Below, piece by piece: positions 1 to 11,431 of a DNA stretch of 64,000 bases. Both the position numbers and the translations under genes were made by a program. Origin of the DNA: Capitulum mitella (taxonomy: Eukaryota; Arthropoda; Thecostraca; Pollicipedomorpha; Pollicipedidae); assembly GCA_030062745.1 (NCBI GenBank), contig CP099841.1:19657398-19721397 (forward strand), in the 5' to 3' direction. The notes under the pieces were generated by a model that saw only the letters and a list, made by a program, of their open reading frames with translations, did not search any database and was not told the DNA's origin. Each line of letters begins with the position of its first letter. Positions within the stretch are counted from its first letter, which is position 1.

Positions 1-964
1 TGAAGCAAATGAGAAGGAAAAGAAGATTGGCGAAAGAAAAGGGCAAGAACATATTGGACAGCAGGCGACGCTGACTGAAGTGACGAATGGGATAAAGATA
101 GTAATGAGATGGAGGAGAAGCACAGCAAACTGATGGAACCCAGCACGGCCAACACCGGCAGACACGGACGCACATAGCAATGAAGGCAGACCGGTGAATG
201 GTGTCAGACCGCACGGGAGCTGCCATCGCAACTGCAACTTTGATGGATTTTCGATTGGTGACAGAGTTTGATAAAAATGTGGTAGTCGACAGGAGCAAAA
301 TACGCAAAGAAATGGAGAAATGCAGAGGAGAACAAAGGAAGAAAGCAGAAGACCAGCAATAGAACGCACCCGTTATGGCATCTAGTTAATGAGACTGACG
401 CAAAATCAGTACGAGGGGGCAAAGGTGCATGATATTGGAGAAAGTCATGTGGCGTTGGTCATCCTATCTGACGGCGCCTACCTGAGTAATATACCCCTGA
501 TGTTGGTGCAGATTCAGCAAGCGTGATCACCAGCAAACACAGGGATATAATTACCCAGATTGAGAGCGGGATTTCAGGGCCCAATTGGCCAAGTTGCCGC
601 AACAACCGAAACCCTGCCGCTGAAAAAAAACATCAAAGAATACAAAATGGACCGGTGTCCCCTGACCTGCCAAACGAAGTCCACAGGATATGTCGTCAGA
701 CCAGCACTACCTGCACTGCATAATGACGGCTGTCCGCCCGGGCAATGTCCCTGACAGCCTCGTGCAGGCGAGACCTGGGCCTGTCAGCCATTCCAGTTGG
801 CTAACGCTGGCCTGCCGCATCCTCATGTACGTCAGCAAGCAAAACGTAAGTGGTGCTGTGCGCCTCCACCTCAACATGCCGGCGTTGTTTGTCATGGCCA
901 GCTACTGACTTATATGGTTCGTCATCAAGTACCGCCCGAGTATCAGCGACGGACCTGGGCTCAC
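1..964 (+). repeat. Left arm of a large inverted repeat
   Basis: The sequence from the window start to 964 reappears in reverse complement at 2797-3788. Base 1 pairs with base 3788 and base 964 with 2797. The arms differ by scattered substitutions and small indels, for example a few extra bases here near 590 and a shorter purine tract near 300, so they are related but not identical copies. The arm is cut by the window edge and may extend further. Small ORFs of 60-113 codons occur in both arms, but I recognise no protein in them. Confidence 0.9.
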
Positions 965-2754
965 GCTGCTGCGGCTGAAGCTCAAGCGGCTTTCGCCAGT
1001 AAGGCTTCAAGGCTCCAGCCCCTCAGTGCGTGATTGGAAACTCGCACACCTGCCACCGTCAGAACCTGCTGCTGGGGTGCTGGCTGCCATCAACCGTGAG
1101 GCACGAGAGGCCGCTGCCAGAACAGTGATCAGCCTCCGAGAGAGTGGAGAAGGAAATGCGCCACTCGAGTTCAGAGCGCCAGCAATAAATCGGGAAACGC
1201 AAACGCTCCAAGAGCCCATCGGAAGGGACATAGAGGAGCGGCATGCTCTTCACATGCACACTCTCTCTTCGCAAACAGCATCAGCGATCCTGAGCTCTTG
1301 GATATGCGTCACGCTTCATATAAGGCACCTAAGTACCCAAACCGTTATCAGTTCCTGGAGCGCTGCGTTAAAACGCAAAACCGATCTGAAGGCTGTGTAC
1401 CGGCATGACTGGGAATAAAGTTCAAAATGTTAAAAAGCAGCCCTTAAAAGCAAAAATCGAATTTTTTTTGGCACCCAAAATGTAATTTGAATTCCGAGGG
1501 GTAAAGTGATTCCACAAGTCATTATTGCTTCTAGATCAACACGTCTAAGTCACTTTGGATTCTCGTTTGGACCCCTTTGTTCAGGAGAAGACCTCTTTGC
1601 GCAGACAAACGATTACAGTTGCATGTTTCACGTCACATCACAAGTGATGCCCCACACGACCATTTCGGGGCCATATGAAATTTTTATTAGTGGCTGTGAG
1701 CCCAGCTTACTCGTATTATTGGGCAGCATGGAGGGCGAAATAAAAAGTCAAAAGCTGCTTAAAAGGAACATCTCTTGAGTAACAAAATTACCTTTTCCAG
1801 CAACCCACATGTGGGTTACAATGAAAAAATATGTTGGTTTTTGGAATCCCGAAGTGTATTCTTCATTCAACCGTAATATGTATATTAATATCGGACGTCA
1901 TGTTTCTTCCAACTCAGAAAATTGTTCATCGGTAGTTTGTTCATTTTGATGATTATGAAAATAAACAACCTTCTTTTTATTCGGGAGAAACTTGGATTTA
2001 CATCCAGAAGATACACGTTAACATTAGACTGATCGTTTCAGCCATGTCAAAAGTTTTTTACTTTCATAATTATGCCTAAGGTCCGAGAGCCTATCAGGAC
2101 CATCTTTGAAGTTTTTAATGCTTAGTGCTATTTATTTGGACACATGGAAGCTTGCCATTATCCGCGCTTTTTATTGTAAAACGAAATTTATGGAAACGAA
2201 TACTTGGTCCTTTGCCCTTTTTCCCCTAGTCACCTTTAGTTTACTTAAGTACCTTTAGTCACCCTATCCGTTTCTCACCCACCTTCTCTGGCTGACTGGC
2301 TGTCGTGCACCAGATGGCTGCGTGCTGCGGACTGGCGGCCGCTCGTATCAGCATGTTGCGTAGCTATACCTGGGACTGTCTTCTCCATATCATAAATGCC
2401 TCCTTTGATGCGGAGTGTCCACACTCTTATCTTCACAGTACCAAGCGAATGGCCGTGTGACAATGGTGAATTTGGGAAACTTAAAGGGAGTGTGTCTAAT
2501 CTTTTCGGTTTTCCAAAAAGGCATTCCAGCGGATACTCGACGCTAGCTATGATTTATGATAGCAATGAAAAGGGCATCTGGGGCTTCGAACCATGATAAT
2601 TCACTCATATTATTTCGTTTTTTTTCAAATGCGCCATATGGATGGCTGTACCGGTGCGAATGCAGCACTAAGGGACGGTAGCAAAAGCAACCAATTAACG
2701 GGCTGGAAACGATCAGTACGTGTTACAAAAAATGGCGCACCCGACACAAAATAA
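965..2754. other. Spacer of the inverted repeat; no recognisable gene
   Basis: This separates the two inverted arms. A 130-codon open frame (1026-1418, plus strand) has no motif I recognise and no visible splice partner. The second half (from about 1975) belongs to a dispersed repeat described separately. Nothing else is supported. Confidence 0.6.
1975..2485 (+). repeat. Dispersed repeat, copy without insertions
   Basis: This stretch matches 57243-58985 over its whole length (start motif GGGAGAAACTTGGATTTACA, later GTGCACCAGATGG). The distant copy is interrupted by two insertions that are absent here. The uninterrupted target sites are TTAA at 2115-2118 and ATAA at 2392-2395. A shorter third relative lies near 28018-28110. 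The repeat has no coding content that I can recognise. Confidence 0.8.
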
Positions 2755-2796
2755 GATCACAGAATGCTCACATGTTCATGTGAGCATTCTGTGATC
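2755..2796. repeat. Perfect hairpin at the inverted-repeat boundary
   Basis: Twenty bases (2755-2774) are followed by a 2-base loop and their exact reverse complement (2777-2796). The hairpin abuts the first base of the right arm of the large inverted repeat (2797) and is not present at the end of the left arm. Confidence 0.9.
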
Positions 2797-3788
2797 GTGA
2801 GCCCAGGTCCGTGGCTGATACTCGGGCGGTACTTGATGACGAACCATATAAGTCAGTAGCTGGCCATGACAAACAACGCCGGCATGTTGAGGTGGAGGCG
2901 CACAGCACCACTTACGTTTTGCTTGCTGACGTACATGAGGATGCGGCAGGCCAGCGTTAGCCAACTGGAATGGCTGACAGGCCCAGGTCTCGCCTGCACG
3001 AGGCTGTCAGGGACATTGCCCGGGCGGACCGCCGTCATTATGCAGTGCAGGTAGTGCTGGTCTGACGACATATCCTGTGGACTTCGTTTGGCAGGTCAGG
3101 GGACACCGGTCCATTTTGTATTCTTTGATGTTTTTTTCAGCGGCAGGGTTTCGGTTGTTGCGGCAGCCAATTGGGCCCTGAAATCCCGCTCTCAATCTGG
3201 GTAATTATATCCCTGTGTTTGCTGGTGATCACGCTTGCTGAATCTGCACCAACATCAGGGGTATATTACTCAGGTAGGCGCCGTCAGACAGGATGACCAA
3301 CGCCACATGACTTTCTCCAATATCATGCACTTTTTGCCCCCCTCGTACTGATTTTGCGTCAGTCTCATTAACTAGATGCCATAACGGGTGCGTTCTATTG
3401 CTGGTCTTCTGCTTTCTTCCTTTGATCTCCTCTGCATTTCTCCATTTCTTTGCGTTTTTCCATTTTTCTTTGCTCCTGTCGACTACCACATTTTTATCAA
3501 ACTCTGTCACCAATCGAAAATCCATCAAAGTTGCAGTTGCGATGGCAGCTCCCGTGCGGTCTGACACCATTCACCGGTCTGCCTTCGTTGCTATGTGCGT
3601 CCGTGTCTGCCGGTGTTGGCCGTGCTGGGTTCCATCAGTTTGCTGTGCTTCTCCTGATGGGCCGGGTGCGTCCAAATCCATCTCATTACTATCTTTATCC
3701 CATTCGTCACTTCAGTCAGCGTCGCCTGCTGTCCAACATGTTCTTGCTCTTTCTTTCGCCAATCTTCTTTTCCTTCTCATTTGCTTCA
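2797..3788 (-). repeat. Right arm of the large inverted repeat
   Basis: This is the reverse complement of 1-964, with about 1.83 kb of unique DNA between the arms. Read on the minus strand it contains a lysine-rich 113-codon frame (3229-3570) and shorter frames shared with the left arm. None has a domain I can name. Confidence 0.9.
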
Positions 3789-5660
3789 CGCTTGGCACAT
3801 TTTTGTTGATTTTTTTCTGATCCCGATCGACAACTGACACCTGCAATGTTCCTAGTACTCCCAATTTTGTTTCCTTTTTTGTTTCCATTTTGTTCTATCA
3901 CTGTACAAACTGGCGAACATCTTGTTTTCATCCTGACCTTTGGCATCTTTTCTGCGGTCCCCAATCGTGCGCCTTCTTCTCAAGATTGCGCCTACTACGC
4001 AGCTCTCCGCACCCTTCGCTTTCTCACCCCTGTCCACCCTGCACCGACAGTGAACAGAATTCGCACGTGCATTCACAACCGCCGCAAATTCCAGGCGGCA
4101 CCTTTTGACGGCCGCGCTGGCGGCAGGCGTCTGTGAGCAGTTGAGAGCTGTAGGGAAAAAGTCTGGGTTTACAATGCGATGCTTGGCATTCGACGAGTTA
4201 TTCAATTGCCATAAATGTCACAAGGTAACATCAACCAGCTCCGATCCGTTCTCGAGATATTCAAGAAAAACAGGTGGGGGTACAAAAAGACCTTCCAATG
4301 CGCGTGTTAACCCGCGCCACTACAGGGTTAGTGCAGCCACATGGCCGAAATGTTTCTCATATGCCGTAGTGATTGCTTTCATCCCTCTGAAATATTTCGT
4401 AGCGGAATGTGGTATTTTCGCGTCCTCTCAGAAAATTTGGGGTGGTTGGCCTCGAAGTAAACAATAATAAAACAGTAAAAAAATCAGCACAAATGAAAAT
4501 ACCGTTATGGTTGTCACTGTGTAACAAAGTTCAGTTGTTGACGGTAAGCAGTTTTGTTCACGGCACTAAGAAAAAAAACGTCTTGGTTCGGTGTCGAATA
4601 GTGAATTTTGGCTAGATCAATCCTTTATTAATCTGCATAAAATTAATGAAGGAATATTTCTGAGAAATACAGGGAAATCGAAGTGAAACCCTAAATGCTA
4701 ACTGGAAGTTTAGAAGTTGCTAAAACAAAGACACCTCCTTAATTAGCTGTGAATAAATGTGTTACCCGAAAGCTCCATTTGTTGTCCACATTGAGCCGTC
4801 TTCCAAAAATCCCAGTTTGGATTACTCCTTTCTTTTTTCGAACATAGTTCAGTCCGCTGACAGTCAGTGTTTCATTCTGCTACGATCCATTTGCCCAGAT
4901 AACTTACGCTTAGACGACAAACCAGACGTTCTGGCGACAACCAACGAGATTCCTGTCGGACCATAAATATGCGCATACGGCGACAGACGATTACAAAGCA
5001 GAAGCTATCAAGGCGGTTTCCTCCGGCCAGCGAGCCGCGCGTCTCAACACAGCCGTGCGGAGTGTCGATTGTCGATGTCAAAGGACGCGTGCGTTGGTGC
5101 TGGAAGATTTTGGTTATGTAGGTACACGGCTTGGCTTAAATGGTATTCCAAACCCGGCGCTGAGGGACCATATAAGTCCTACAATCCAAGCTCCTGAAAT
5201 TTATGTTATGCGAAGCGATTCTCCAAGGTTGGAGACCATCGGCCTCGAGATTCTTCGTTTAATCTAGTGCGAAGCCGACGTCTTCCCTGCTTTGCATGAC
5301 GAAAATGTAAAACATTACTGTTAAGGGGAAGGGGTGCGCCTGTTACGTGAGCGTATGTTTGGAACGATAGACTGCGATCATATATCAAGAACCGTCCTTC
5401 CACTTTGTGGCTCTACACATGATGTTTCATTGGTGTGGAATAAACAATTTGCATGTAATTGGAGCATGTGTCTCAATTTTTTAGGTGTGCGATAATGCTG
5501 TTGACACAGTTTTATCATGCTGGATGCAGGTTTTGTTCGCCTGATACCTTTGGAAAGCTAGGAAAAGGCCCGTACTTGTCGTCGCACAAAAGTTGAGAAG
5601 TCACCTTGGTTGTGTTCTCATTGTCTCATTTTGTTCTAATCAGACTGGTAAGCAAATCAC
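3789..5660. other. No recognisable gene
   Basis: There are several open frames of 60-120 codons on both strands (the longest is 3852-4205, minus). None shows a known motif, splice structure or conserved partner elsewhere in the window. Confidence 0.5.
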
Positions 5661-5664
5661 GGAA

Positions 5665-5830
5665 TTGTGAATCGTTCCGATTCTGATTCACAGCCCAAGG
5701 TGAATCTGGTTCTGATTCACATTAGGAAAGAGAAAATTGATTGAATTCTGATTCAGAGACAGTTTGAACGTAAAGGCATGGGTTTCATTCATGATTCGCG
5801 ACTGGATTCAGGATTCAGTTATACTCAAAA
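5665..5830. repeat. Degenerate short repeat rich in GATTCA
   Basis: Variants of TCTGATTCA recur irregularly about ten times between 5665 and 5830. This looks like a decayed simple-sequence array. Confidence 0.6.
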
Positions 5831-6056
5831 TGGCATATACCATGTTTGTTTTCTGCTGTCAAAAATGCAATAGTTGAGGTCTGGGTCATGTGTTGTCCCA
5901 AAGCCTAACATAGATTAAAGGATAATATTAGGGAACAATAATAGGGCTAATTATATATTGCATGAACTTTGCAGGCATGGGCATAGAGTACCGTGTCCAA
6001 ATTTAGCTTGCATAAAATGTAAAGATGTAAACATCCCAGTTTGCAGATACACAAGT

Positions 6057-6556
6057 NNNNNNNNNNNNNNNNNNNNNNNNNNNNNNNNNNNNNNNNNNNN
6101 NNNNNNNNNNNNNNNNNNNNNNNNNNNNNNNNNNNNNNNNNNNNNNNNNNNNNNNNNNNNNNNNNNNNNNNNNNNNNNNNNNNNNNNNNNNNNNNNNNNN
6201 NNNNNNNNNNNNNNNNNNNNNNNNNNNNNNNNNNNNNNNNNNNNNNNNNNNNNNNNNNNNNNNNNNNNNNNNNNNNNNNNNNNNNNNNNNNNNNNNNNNN
6301 NNNNNNNNNNNNNNNNNNNNNNNNNNNNNNNNNNNNNNNNNNNNNNNNNNNNNNNNNNNNNNNNNNNNNNNNNNNNNNNNNNNNNNNNNNNNNNNNNNNN
6401 NNNNNNNNNNNNNNNNNNNNNNNNNNNNNNNNNNNNNNNNNNNNNNNNNNNNNNNNNNNNNNNNNNNNNNNNNNNNNNNNNNNNNNNNNNNNNNNNNNNN
6501 NNNNNNNNNNNNNNNNNNNNNNNNNNNNNNNNNNNNNNNNNNNNNNNNNNNNNNNN
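6057..6556. other. Assembly gap of exactly 500 N
   Basis: There are 500 consecutive N. The round length is typical of a scaffolding placeholder of unknown true size, so the flanks may not be contiguous. Confidence 0.98.
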
Positions 6557-6627
6557 GATATAGTGACAAGGTAAGGACTAGGTTGTCAAGCCGTTAAGCA
6601 AGCTGGAGACGCGCGGCGTGTTGACAA

Positions 6628-6662
6628 CGAATGACATGAATGACATGAATGACGTGAATGGC
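6628..6662. repeat. Short tandem repeat (about 10 bp unit)
   Basis: The unit AATGACATG recurs three to four times with one variant. Confidence 0.7.
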
Positions 6663-7255
6663 AGCGTCTGAGTAGTCGCAAAAGAAGCGGAAGTCAGTCA
6701 TTGACTTTCACAGGGATTCAGGAATGATAAATGCTGGTTGCAATATATAAACAAATAAACTATTAAGTTTTTGTTGACCCCTAAATGATAACGGGAAGAC
6801 TGGCAGGACATTGTGAAGTGACAACTTATGGGTGGAAATCCTCGTTGTAAAACATTTGAATGACATATCGATTATCAATCAATTGTCTTTCGAAAGGAAA
6901 TGAATGATTGCCCTGTTTCTGGATAAAGGATGGTCGTAATAGGTCATCCTTAATCGTAAAAGGCCATCCCAGGACTTTTCCTGTCACTGAGTCATGCTTC
7001 GGGGTCACCTGTATCAATGTTCGACTGCTCACTCATAGCATTAGTGGTCTCATTCGGTTCTTTACTTGGGTCAAGGTAATCTTATATCAAAATCATGGGA
7101 GGATGTCAGTGATCCTTTTCATTTTCTAGTGGCGGTCCTGGGGTTGCATAAAATAACCGAAAGTGTTCGCTTGCGTATTTATAGCATTTTCAATCCCCAT
7201 TAATTGCCGAAAACCGGTCTGGGCCCCTGTTCATGTGATCAGTTGGATATCACTT
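6663..7255. other. No recognisable gene
   Basis: AT-rich unique-looking sequence. Only short shadow frames are present. Confidence 0.5.
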
Positions 7256-7889
7256 CATGTACGGTGTACATATTCACCGTTCTGCTGAGCGCGCCGCCGC
7301 GAGCGGACGCGGCCGCTGCTCCTCCTGTCCCGCCGCCGTGCCTTCTCTGTGCGTGAGGAGTGTTTGAGTCGCGAGACTGAGTGAAGTGCACAGTGATTGT
7401 AAGCGTCACCAAGTGCCTGGCTCGCACCGTGATACCAACAAGCGACACGAGTGACAGTAATTATTGTGAGGTAAAGCCATGCATCGAGACACTGGGCGAC
7501 TACTGACCCTGCTTGTCGTCGTATGGGTGTTGGTATCGGCCTACTCACCTGTCAGCTGCACTGTCCACGGCGTGCACCATCTACGAGAACCTGATCACGA
7601 CCGTCTGTATCATGATGTCACCATCTTGTGACACCATCGTGGAGGCGTCTCGCCCTCCACGTGACAGGTTCCATCCGTGCGCCGGCGCCCGGGCGGCCGT
7701 GGCTGCAGTCCCGTGACGTCACTCTGCCCGGGGCAGGTCAAGGTTCTGATCCTCCCTGGACGGCTGGCGGCGCGCTGGCCCCTGACGGTTCCCAGGCCGA
7801 CTGGCCGCGGCCGCGTTGTGGCGGTCGCCGCCGGCGGCGCCTGGGGCGCATGGCAGGGGGCTGCGGCGCGGCTCACGGCAGGCAACGGC

Positions 7890-8393
7890 GAGCACCGGCC
7901 TGTTTATCGGAGCGCCGAACATTCAGTCTCTGAAGCCGAAACTGCTCGAGCTCTCCCAAGAACTGCATCGACACAGCTAGATGCCACGGTGCCGTCGGCG
8001 ACTTGTCTCAAGTCCACAACGCCCAGCCGCCTACTGACGATTCCCGGATACAAGCTGTCTCGGGCTGATCGTCCCGATGGTCGAGGCTTTGGGGGCTTTG
8101 CCATTCTTTCCAAGGCCGGTCTCACAGCATCGTCCCTGAAGGAGACCTCTCACCGCAATCCTGACAGCAAGCTCGAAGGACTCTGGACGACACTTCTCTT
8201 AGACCATGGGCGTCATCTCATCATCGGGTCCCTCCACAGACCACCCAGGCACACCGCAACCGCCAGGTCCCTCCACCGACCACCCAGGCACATCGCAGCC
8301 GCCCTGCATGCGGACTTCGACGACCTAGAAACGCAGCTGCAGCGCATCCTAATCGACTACCCAAGGGCCACCCTAGTGATGTACGGTGACTGA
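7890..8393 (+). pseudogene. LINE ORF2 endonuclease domain, frameshifted
   Basis: One frame (about 7905-7977) encodes NIQSLKPKLLELSQ, the typical start of a LINE apurinic-like endonuclease, and ends in a stop. A second frame continues with CLKSTTPSRLLTIPGYKLSRA and a GGFAIL segment, then a duplicated SLHRPPRH stretch. It stops right after VMYGD, at the conserved GDLN-type catalytic position. The frameshift and the premature stop at the active-site motif show that it is non-functional. The small SLHRPPRH duplication (near 8230-8290) is a local tandem repeat. Confidence 0.75.
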
Positions 8394-8899
8394 TACTGTG
8401 ACGTGATTAAGGTTCAGCGGGACCCTGTTCGTACGCGCTTTGAGGAGTTTTTATCCGATCGCTGGCCTTTTCAGCTCGTCACCCGCCTACGTTTACCGCT
8501 GGATCTCTGCTCGACGTAGATGTTGTGAAAAACCGCGACATTGTCTGGGATTGCTGTAATGTCTTTTGTCACTTTAGCTCACGCAAGTTTATTCGTTTTC
8601 ACATCGATGTTAGTCGAATTCGTTTTAAACCTGCGACTGTCCTGCCACGCTGTCTCAAACGGATTGATCTTAGCTCTTTTTTCGAACGAGTTACGTAATG
8701 TTGAGTGGGGGTGACGTTTTTAGCGCGACTACCGTGTCTGGGAAGTGAAATGCGTTCCTTTGACGATTTTTACCCATTCTTGACCAACACGCCTCCGTGA
8801 AGACAGTCACAATCCGCAACCGACCGCTCCCCCCCCCCCCTGTCTCCGACGCCGCGAAGGAGCCCGTGGTTCGGCGCCGAGGAGCTCTCAGGATACTGT

Positions 8900-9110
8900 G
8901 ACGCCACTCGAACGAGTATGGTGACCTGAACCGTGCTGTCAGGTCTGCAGTTCGCCGAGATACATGTAACGATATACAGAGAAGGATGCGAGAGCAAGGT
9001 CCAGCCACGGTTTGGCGTAACACACGGTCCGTGGTCCACAGCAAAAAGGCAGGACATATGATCGTACTCGATATTTCGGCGGACAGACTTTCGTATCCGT
9101 GGGTCCAAAA
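8900..9110 (+). pseudogene. LINE ORF2 linker region
   Basis: The plus-strand translation reads EYGDLNRAVRSAVRRDTC and continues with an EQGPATVW-like stretch. This is the arginine-rich segment that lies between the endonuclease and RT in many Jockey/CR1 elements. It is interrupted by stops on both sides. Confidence 0.6.
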
Positions 9111-9154
9111 GTGAAGAACGAACTTAGCAGAGAAAGGCCCGTCCCTGCTGTTGA

Positions 9155-10231
9155 TTGCCGCCGTTTCGTGTTGGTGCCTGTGCTTTTACTCTCTCACCAG
9201 ATAACTTAAGCACGCTTCGACGAAGGCTCATGACCATGCGTAGTTCGGCCGCCTATGGTGCCGACGGCCTGTCTATCCGAGCGCTGAAGATGGTTTTTCC
9301 GGCCATCGGTAACGTTTTCCTTCACATCTTCAATTCCTGCATCACCCGATCCGATATTCCCGATCCAGGGAAACACTCCATTATCCACCCCATTTTCGAA
9401 ATCGGCGACCCGCCCGATCCTTGTCATTGTAGGTCCATATCCATCATACCCGTCATCACCAAACTGGTAGAGCGGCTCGTGCAGCATCAGCTCTTCCATT
9501 TCCTCTCCATAACCACCTCCTATCTCCGTCCCAGCACGGTTTCCGGCCCCGTCACTCGACGGAAACCGCGCTGGTGACTCGCGGACCGAATCCTCTCGCC
9601 ACCGATAGCGGGGAAATTTCGCTTTTATGCATGAGCGACCTGGACAAATACTTTCACGTCATTAACCACGGTATTTTGTTGCGCAGGCTGTAACTCTATG
9701 AAACTGACACCAGTTGGTTTGATGCATACCTTCGTGGTCACACGCAGGTATGCATCAAACCAACTGTCACACGTATGGCGACACGTATGGTCACACGTAG
9801 CACTAAAGGATCACGCTGGAAAGACTGTGACGTCGAGGCCGCTCGCGAACACCATGGACGTTTTTCAGGGCTCCGCTTTCGGCCCGCTCTTGTGCAGCGT
9901 GCTCGTCAACAACCTGTCTCTGTACTCTGTGGGGGCCGAGGTGATGCAATATGCGGATGACACGCAGATCATTGTCACGGGCCGAAAGCACGAGGTTCCA
10001 GCTCTTATCTGCCGTATGGAGTCCGCTCTTGCTAGTATGGACACTTGGTTCCTCGCGAATGCCCTCAAGGTTAACGCTTCGAAAACCGAGCTGATCACCT
10101 TTGGAAACCGTCAGACTTTGCGCAACCCTCCAAAGTTTCAAGTCACTTTTCGCGACGCTGTTCGTGTACCTGGTGAAAAATATGGCTTGAGTTTTGACAA
10201 AACGCTGCATGGGATTCTCACGTGTCGCTGA
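9155..10231 (+). pseudogene. LINE reverse transcriptase domain, broken
   Basis: The first frame (9155-9577) contains AYGADGLSIRALKM, a PDP-containing connector, and the fingers motif RSISIIPVITKLVERLVQHQ. The second frame (9698-10231) contains the palm motif QGSAFGPLL and the catalytic YADDTQI box, then the thumb-side ALKVNASKTELITFG. The two frames are separated by stops and by a perfect inverted repeat (9711-9766) that replaces part of the domain. The YADD box is intact, but the copy cannot make a full-length enzyme. Confidence 0.9.
9711..9766. repeat. Perfect 21-bp inverted repeat inside the RT domain
   Basis: The 21 bases at 9711-9731 are repeated as an exact reverse complement at 9746-9766 with a 14-base loop. 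The left arm plus loop encode the normal RT segment WFDAYLRGHTQ. The right arm is its inverted copy and replaces the expected continuation. Confidence 0.9.
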
Positions 10232-10765
10232 TCAGCCGTCGCTGCACGGGCACCATGTCCGGCGTCTCGCACGAGCGGCACTACTTACCCAGTGGCGTCC
10301 TCACCACTGTTGTCACAGCACGTGTAATCTCGCAGGTCAAATATTGCATTTTTGTGTACGGAAGTGGGTCAAAGAAAAACATGGACAAAATTGAAAAGAT
10401 TCTCAACCTTGGAGCCAGAGTAATTGAAGGTCGGCCCATGTGTCCGACCTGCACGACAAACTCGGCTGGCTGCGATCGCAACAATTGGTGGATTATTGCA
10501 CATTAAACCTAGCACACAAGATTCTCGGGTGTGGAGAGCCGGCACCACAAGCGGCCGCCTTTCAGCTGAACAGTGCGGTGCGAGAACGAAACACGAGGCA
10601 GGACCAGTTGTTTCGACGCTTCAGGACAAAGGCTGGAAGGCGACGTTTCAGTGTCAGATCCCCCGCTCTATACAACCGGCTTCCCGCCGAAATGATAGCG
10701 ATGCGCCAGCAGAGTTTTGCACGCAATTTAAAACAGATGTTGTTCGACTCGATGACGGATTAAAA
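10222..10765 (+). pseudogene. LINE ORF2 C-terminal domain
   Basis: The pieces read VISQVKYCIFVYGS, then LHDKLGWLRSQQLVDYC and TKAGRRRFSVRSPALYNRLP, ending in a stop at about 10763. This is the conserved tail domain of CR1/Jockey-like elements. The minus-strand fragment at 63070-63385 belongs to the same clade. Confidence 0.75.
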
Positions 10766-10896
10766 TTGTGACTGCTTTCATGGCGTGAACGTACGATGTG
10801 TTTGTGTGTTTGTGTGTTTGTGTCATCTCCACCTTGCCTTAGTTTGACTCGGGATCGTAAAAGCCATTGTGCCAAGTGGACTACCCGACAGTTGTA

Positions 10897-10926
10897 GTAC
10901 AATACAATACAATACAATACAGTACA
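10897..10926 (+). repeat. Pentamer tail of the LINE
   Basis: About five tandem copies of ACAAT end the element, as expected for LINE clades with a microsatellite 3' tail instead of poly-A. Confidence 0.7.
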
Positions 10927-10975
10927 ATGTGTACATATATATGACATCATTTTCATCTCCATATCATCTTGTAGC

Positions 10976-11024
10976 CAAACGACCAGTCTAAGTGGCCTCT
11001 ACCGTTTCACTGCTGTCTCAGGGC

Positions 11025-11079
<55 letters not shown>

Positions 11080-11140
11080 ACCGAAAAGCCAGTCTAAGTG
11101 GCCTCTACCGTTTCATTTCTCTCTCAGGGTCTAGTACATA
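10976..11140. repeat. (TA)n microsatellite between direct duplicates
   Basis: A 45-50 bp segment (core CAGTCTAAGTGGCCTCTACC) occurs at 10983-11028 and again at 11088-11133. The copies are separated by about 45 bp of TA dinucleotide repeat. Confidence 0.85.
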
Positions 11141-11431
11141 TATATACACCTTTTTACATTCGTGCGCTCATCGGTCTTTCGAAATCCAGTAGGAACTCGG
11201 TTGATAGAACCAAAGCCGTCTGTAGTGTTCAGTGCCATGTATTACATCTAACAAAATAATTTGCGTGCTATGGAAAAAGTGCATCCTTTGTGCCTACCAG
11301 CACTTCAGATTAGCAATTTAAAATGATAAGGGAGTAGCTTGAATGTACGTTAGGTATCTTGATTTGCTTGTGAGGAAGGAAAATTTCCTACTGACTTCGT
11401 TTTGATATAATGGACTGTTGAAATACAAACA

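Larger units (their letters stand above)
7260..10926 (+). mobile_element. Degenerate non-LTR retrotransposon (Jockey/CR1-type LINE)
   Basis: Parts of a single ORF2 lie in the expected order on the plus strand: APE-type endonuclease (about 7900-8393), an arginine-rich linker (about 8906-9060), reverse transcriptase (9155-10231) and the C-terminal tail domain (10222-10765). A short 3' UTR and an ACAAT pentamer tail (10897-10926) follow. The upstream 7270-7890 is GC-rich and may be the 5' UTR or ORF1, though I recognise no zinc knuckle. The reading frame is broken by several stops and frameshifts, so the copy is dead. The 5' end is uncertain and no target-site duplication was identified. Clade placement (CR1/L2/Daphne-like within the Jockey superfamily) is an inference from the RT motifs and the microsatellite tail. 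Confidence 0.85.

Noticed and set aside
3229-3570. 113-codon lysine-rich minus-strand frame in the inverted-repeat arm as a possible gene
   Set aside because: The left-arm copy carries indels that break it, and no domain or splice partner is visible. I could not support a function.
5958-6574. Open frames of 177-201 codons across the N run
   Set aside because: They consist almost wholly of undefined residues from the assembly gap.
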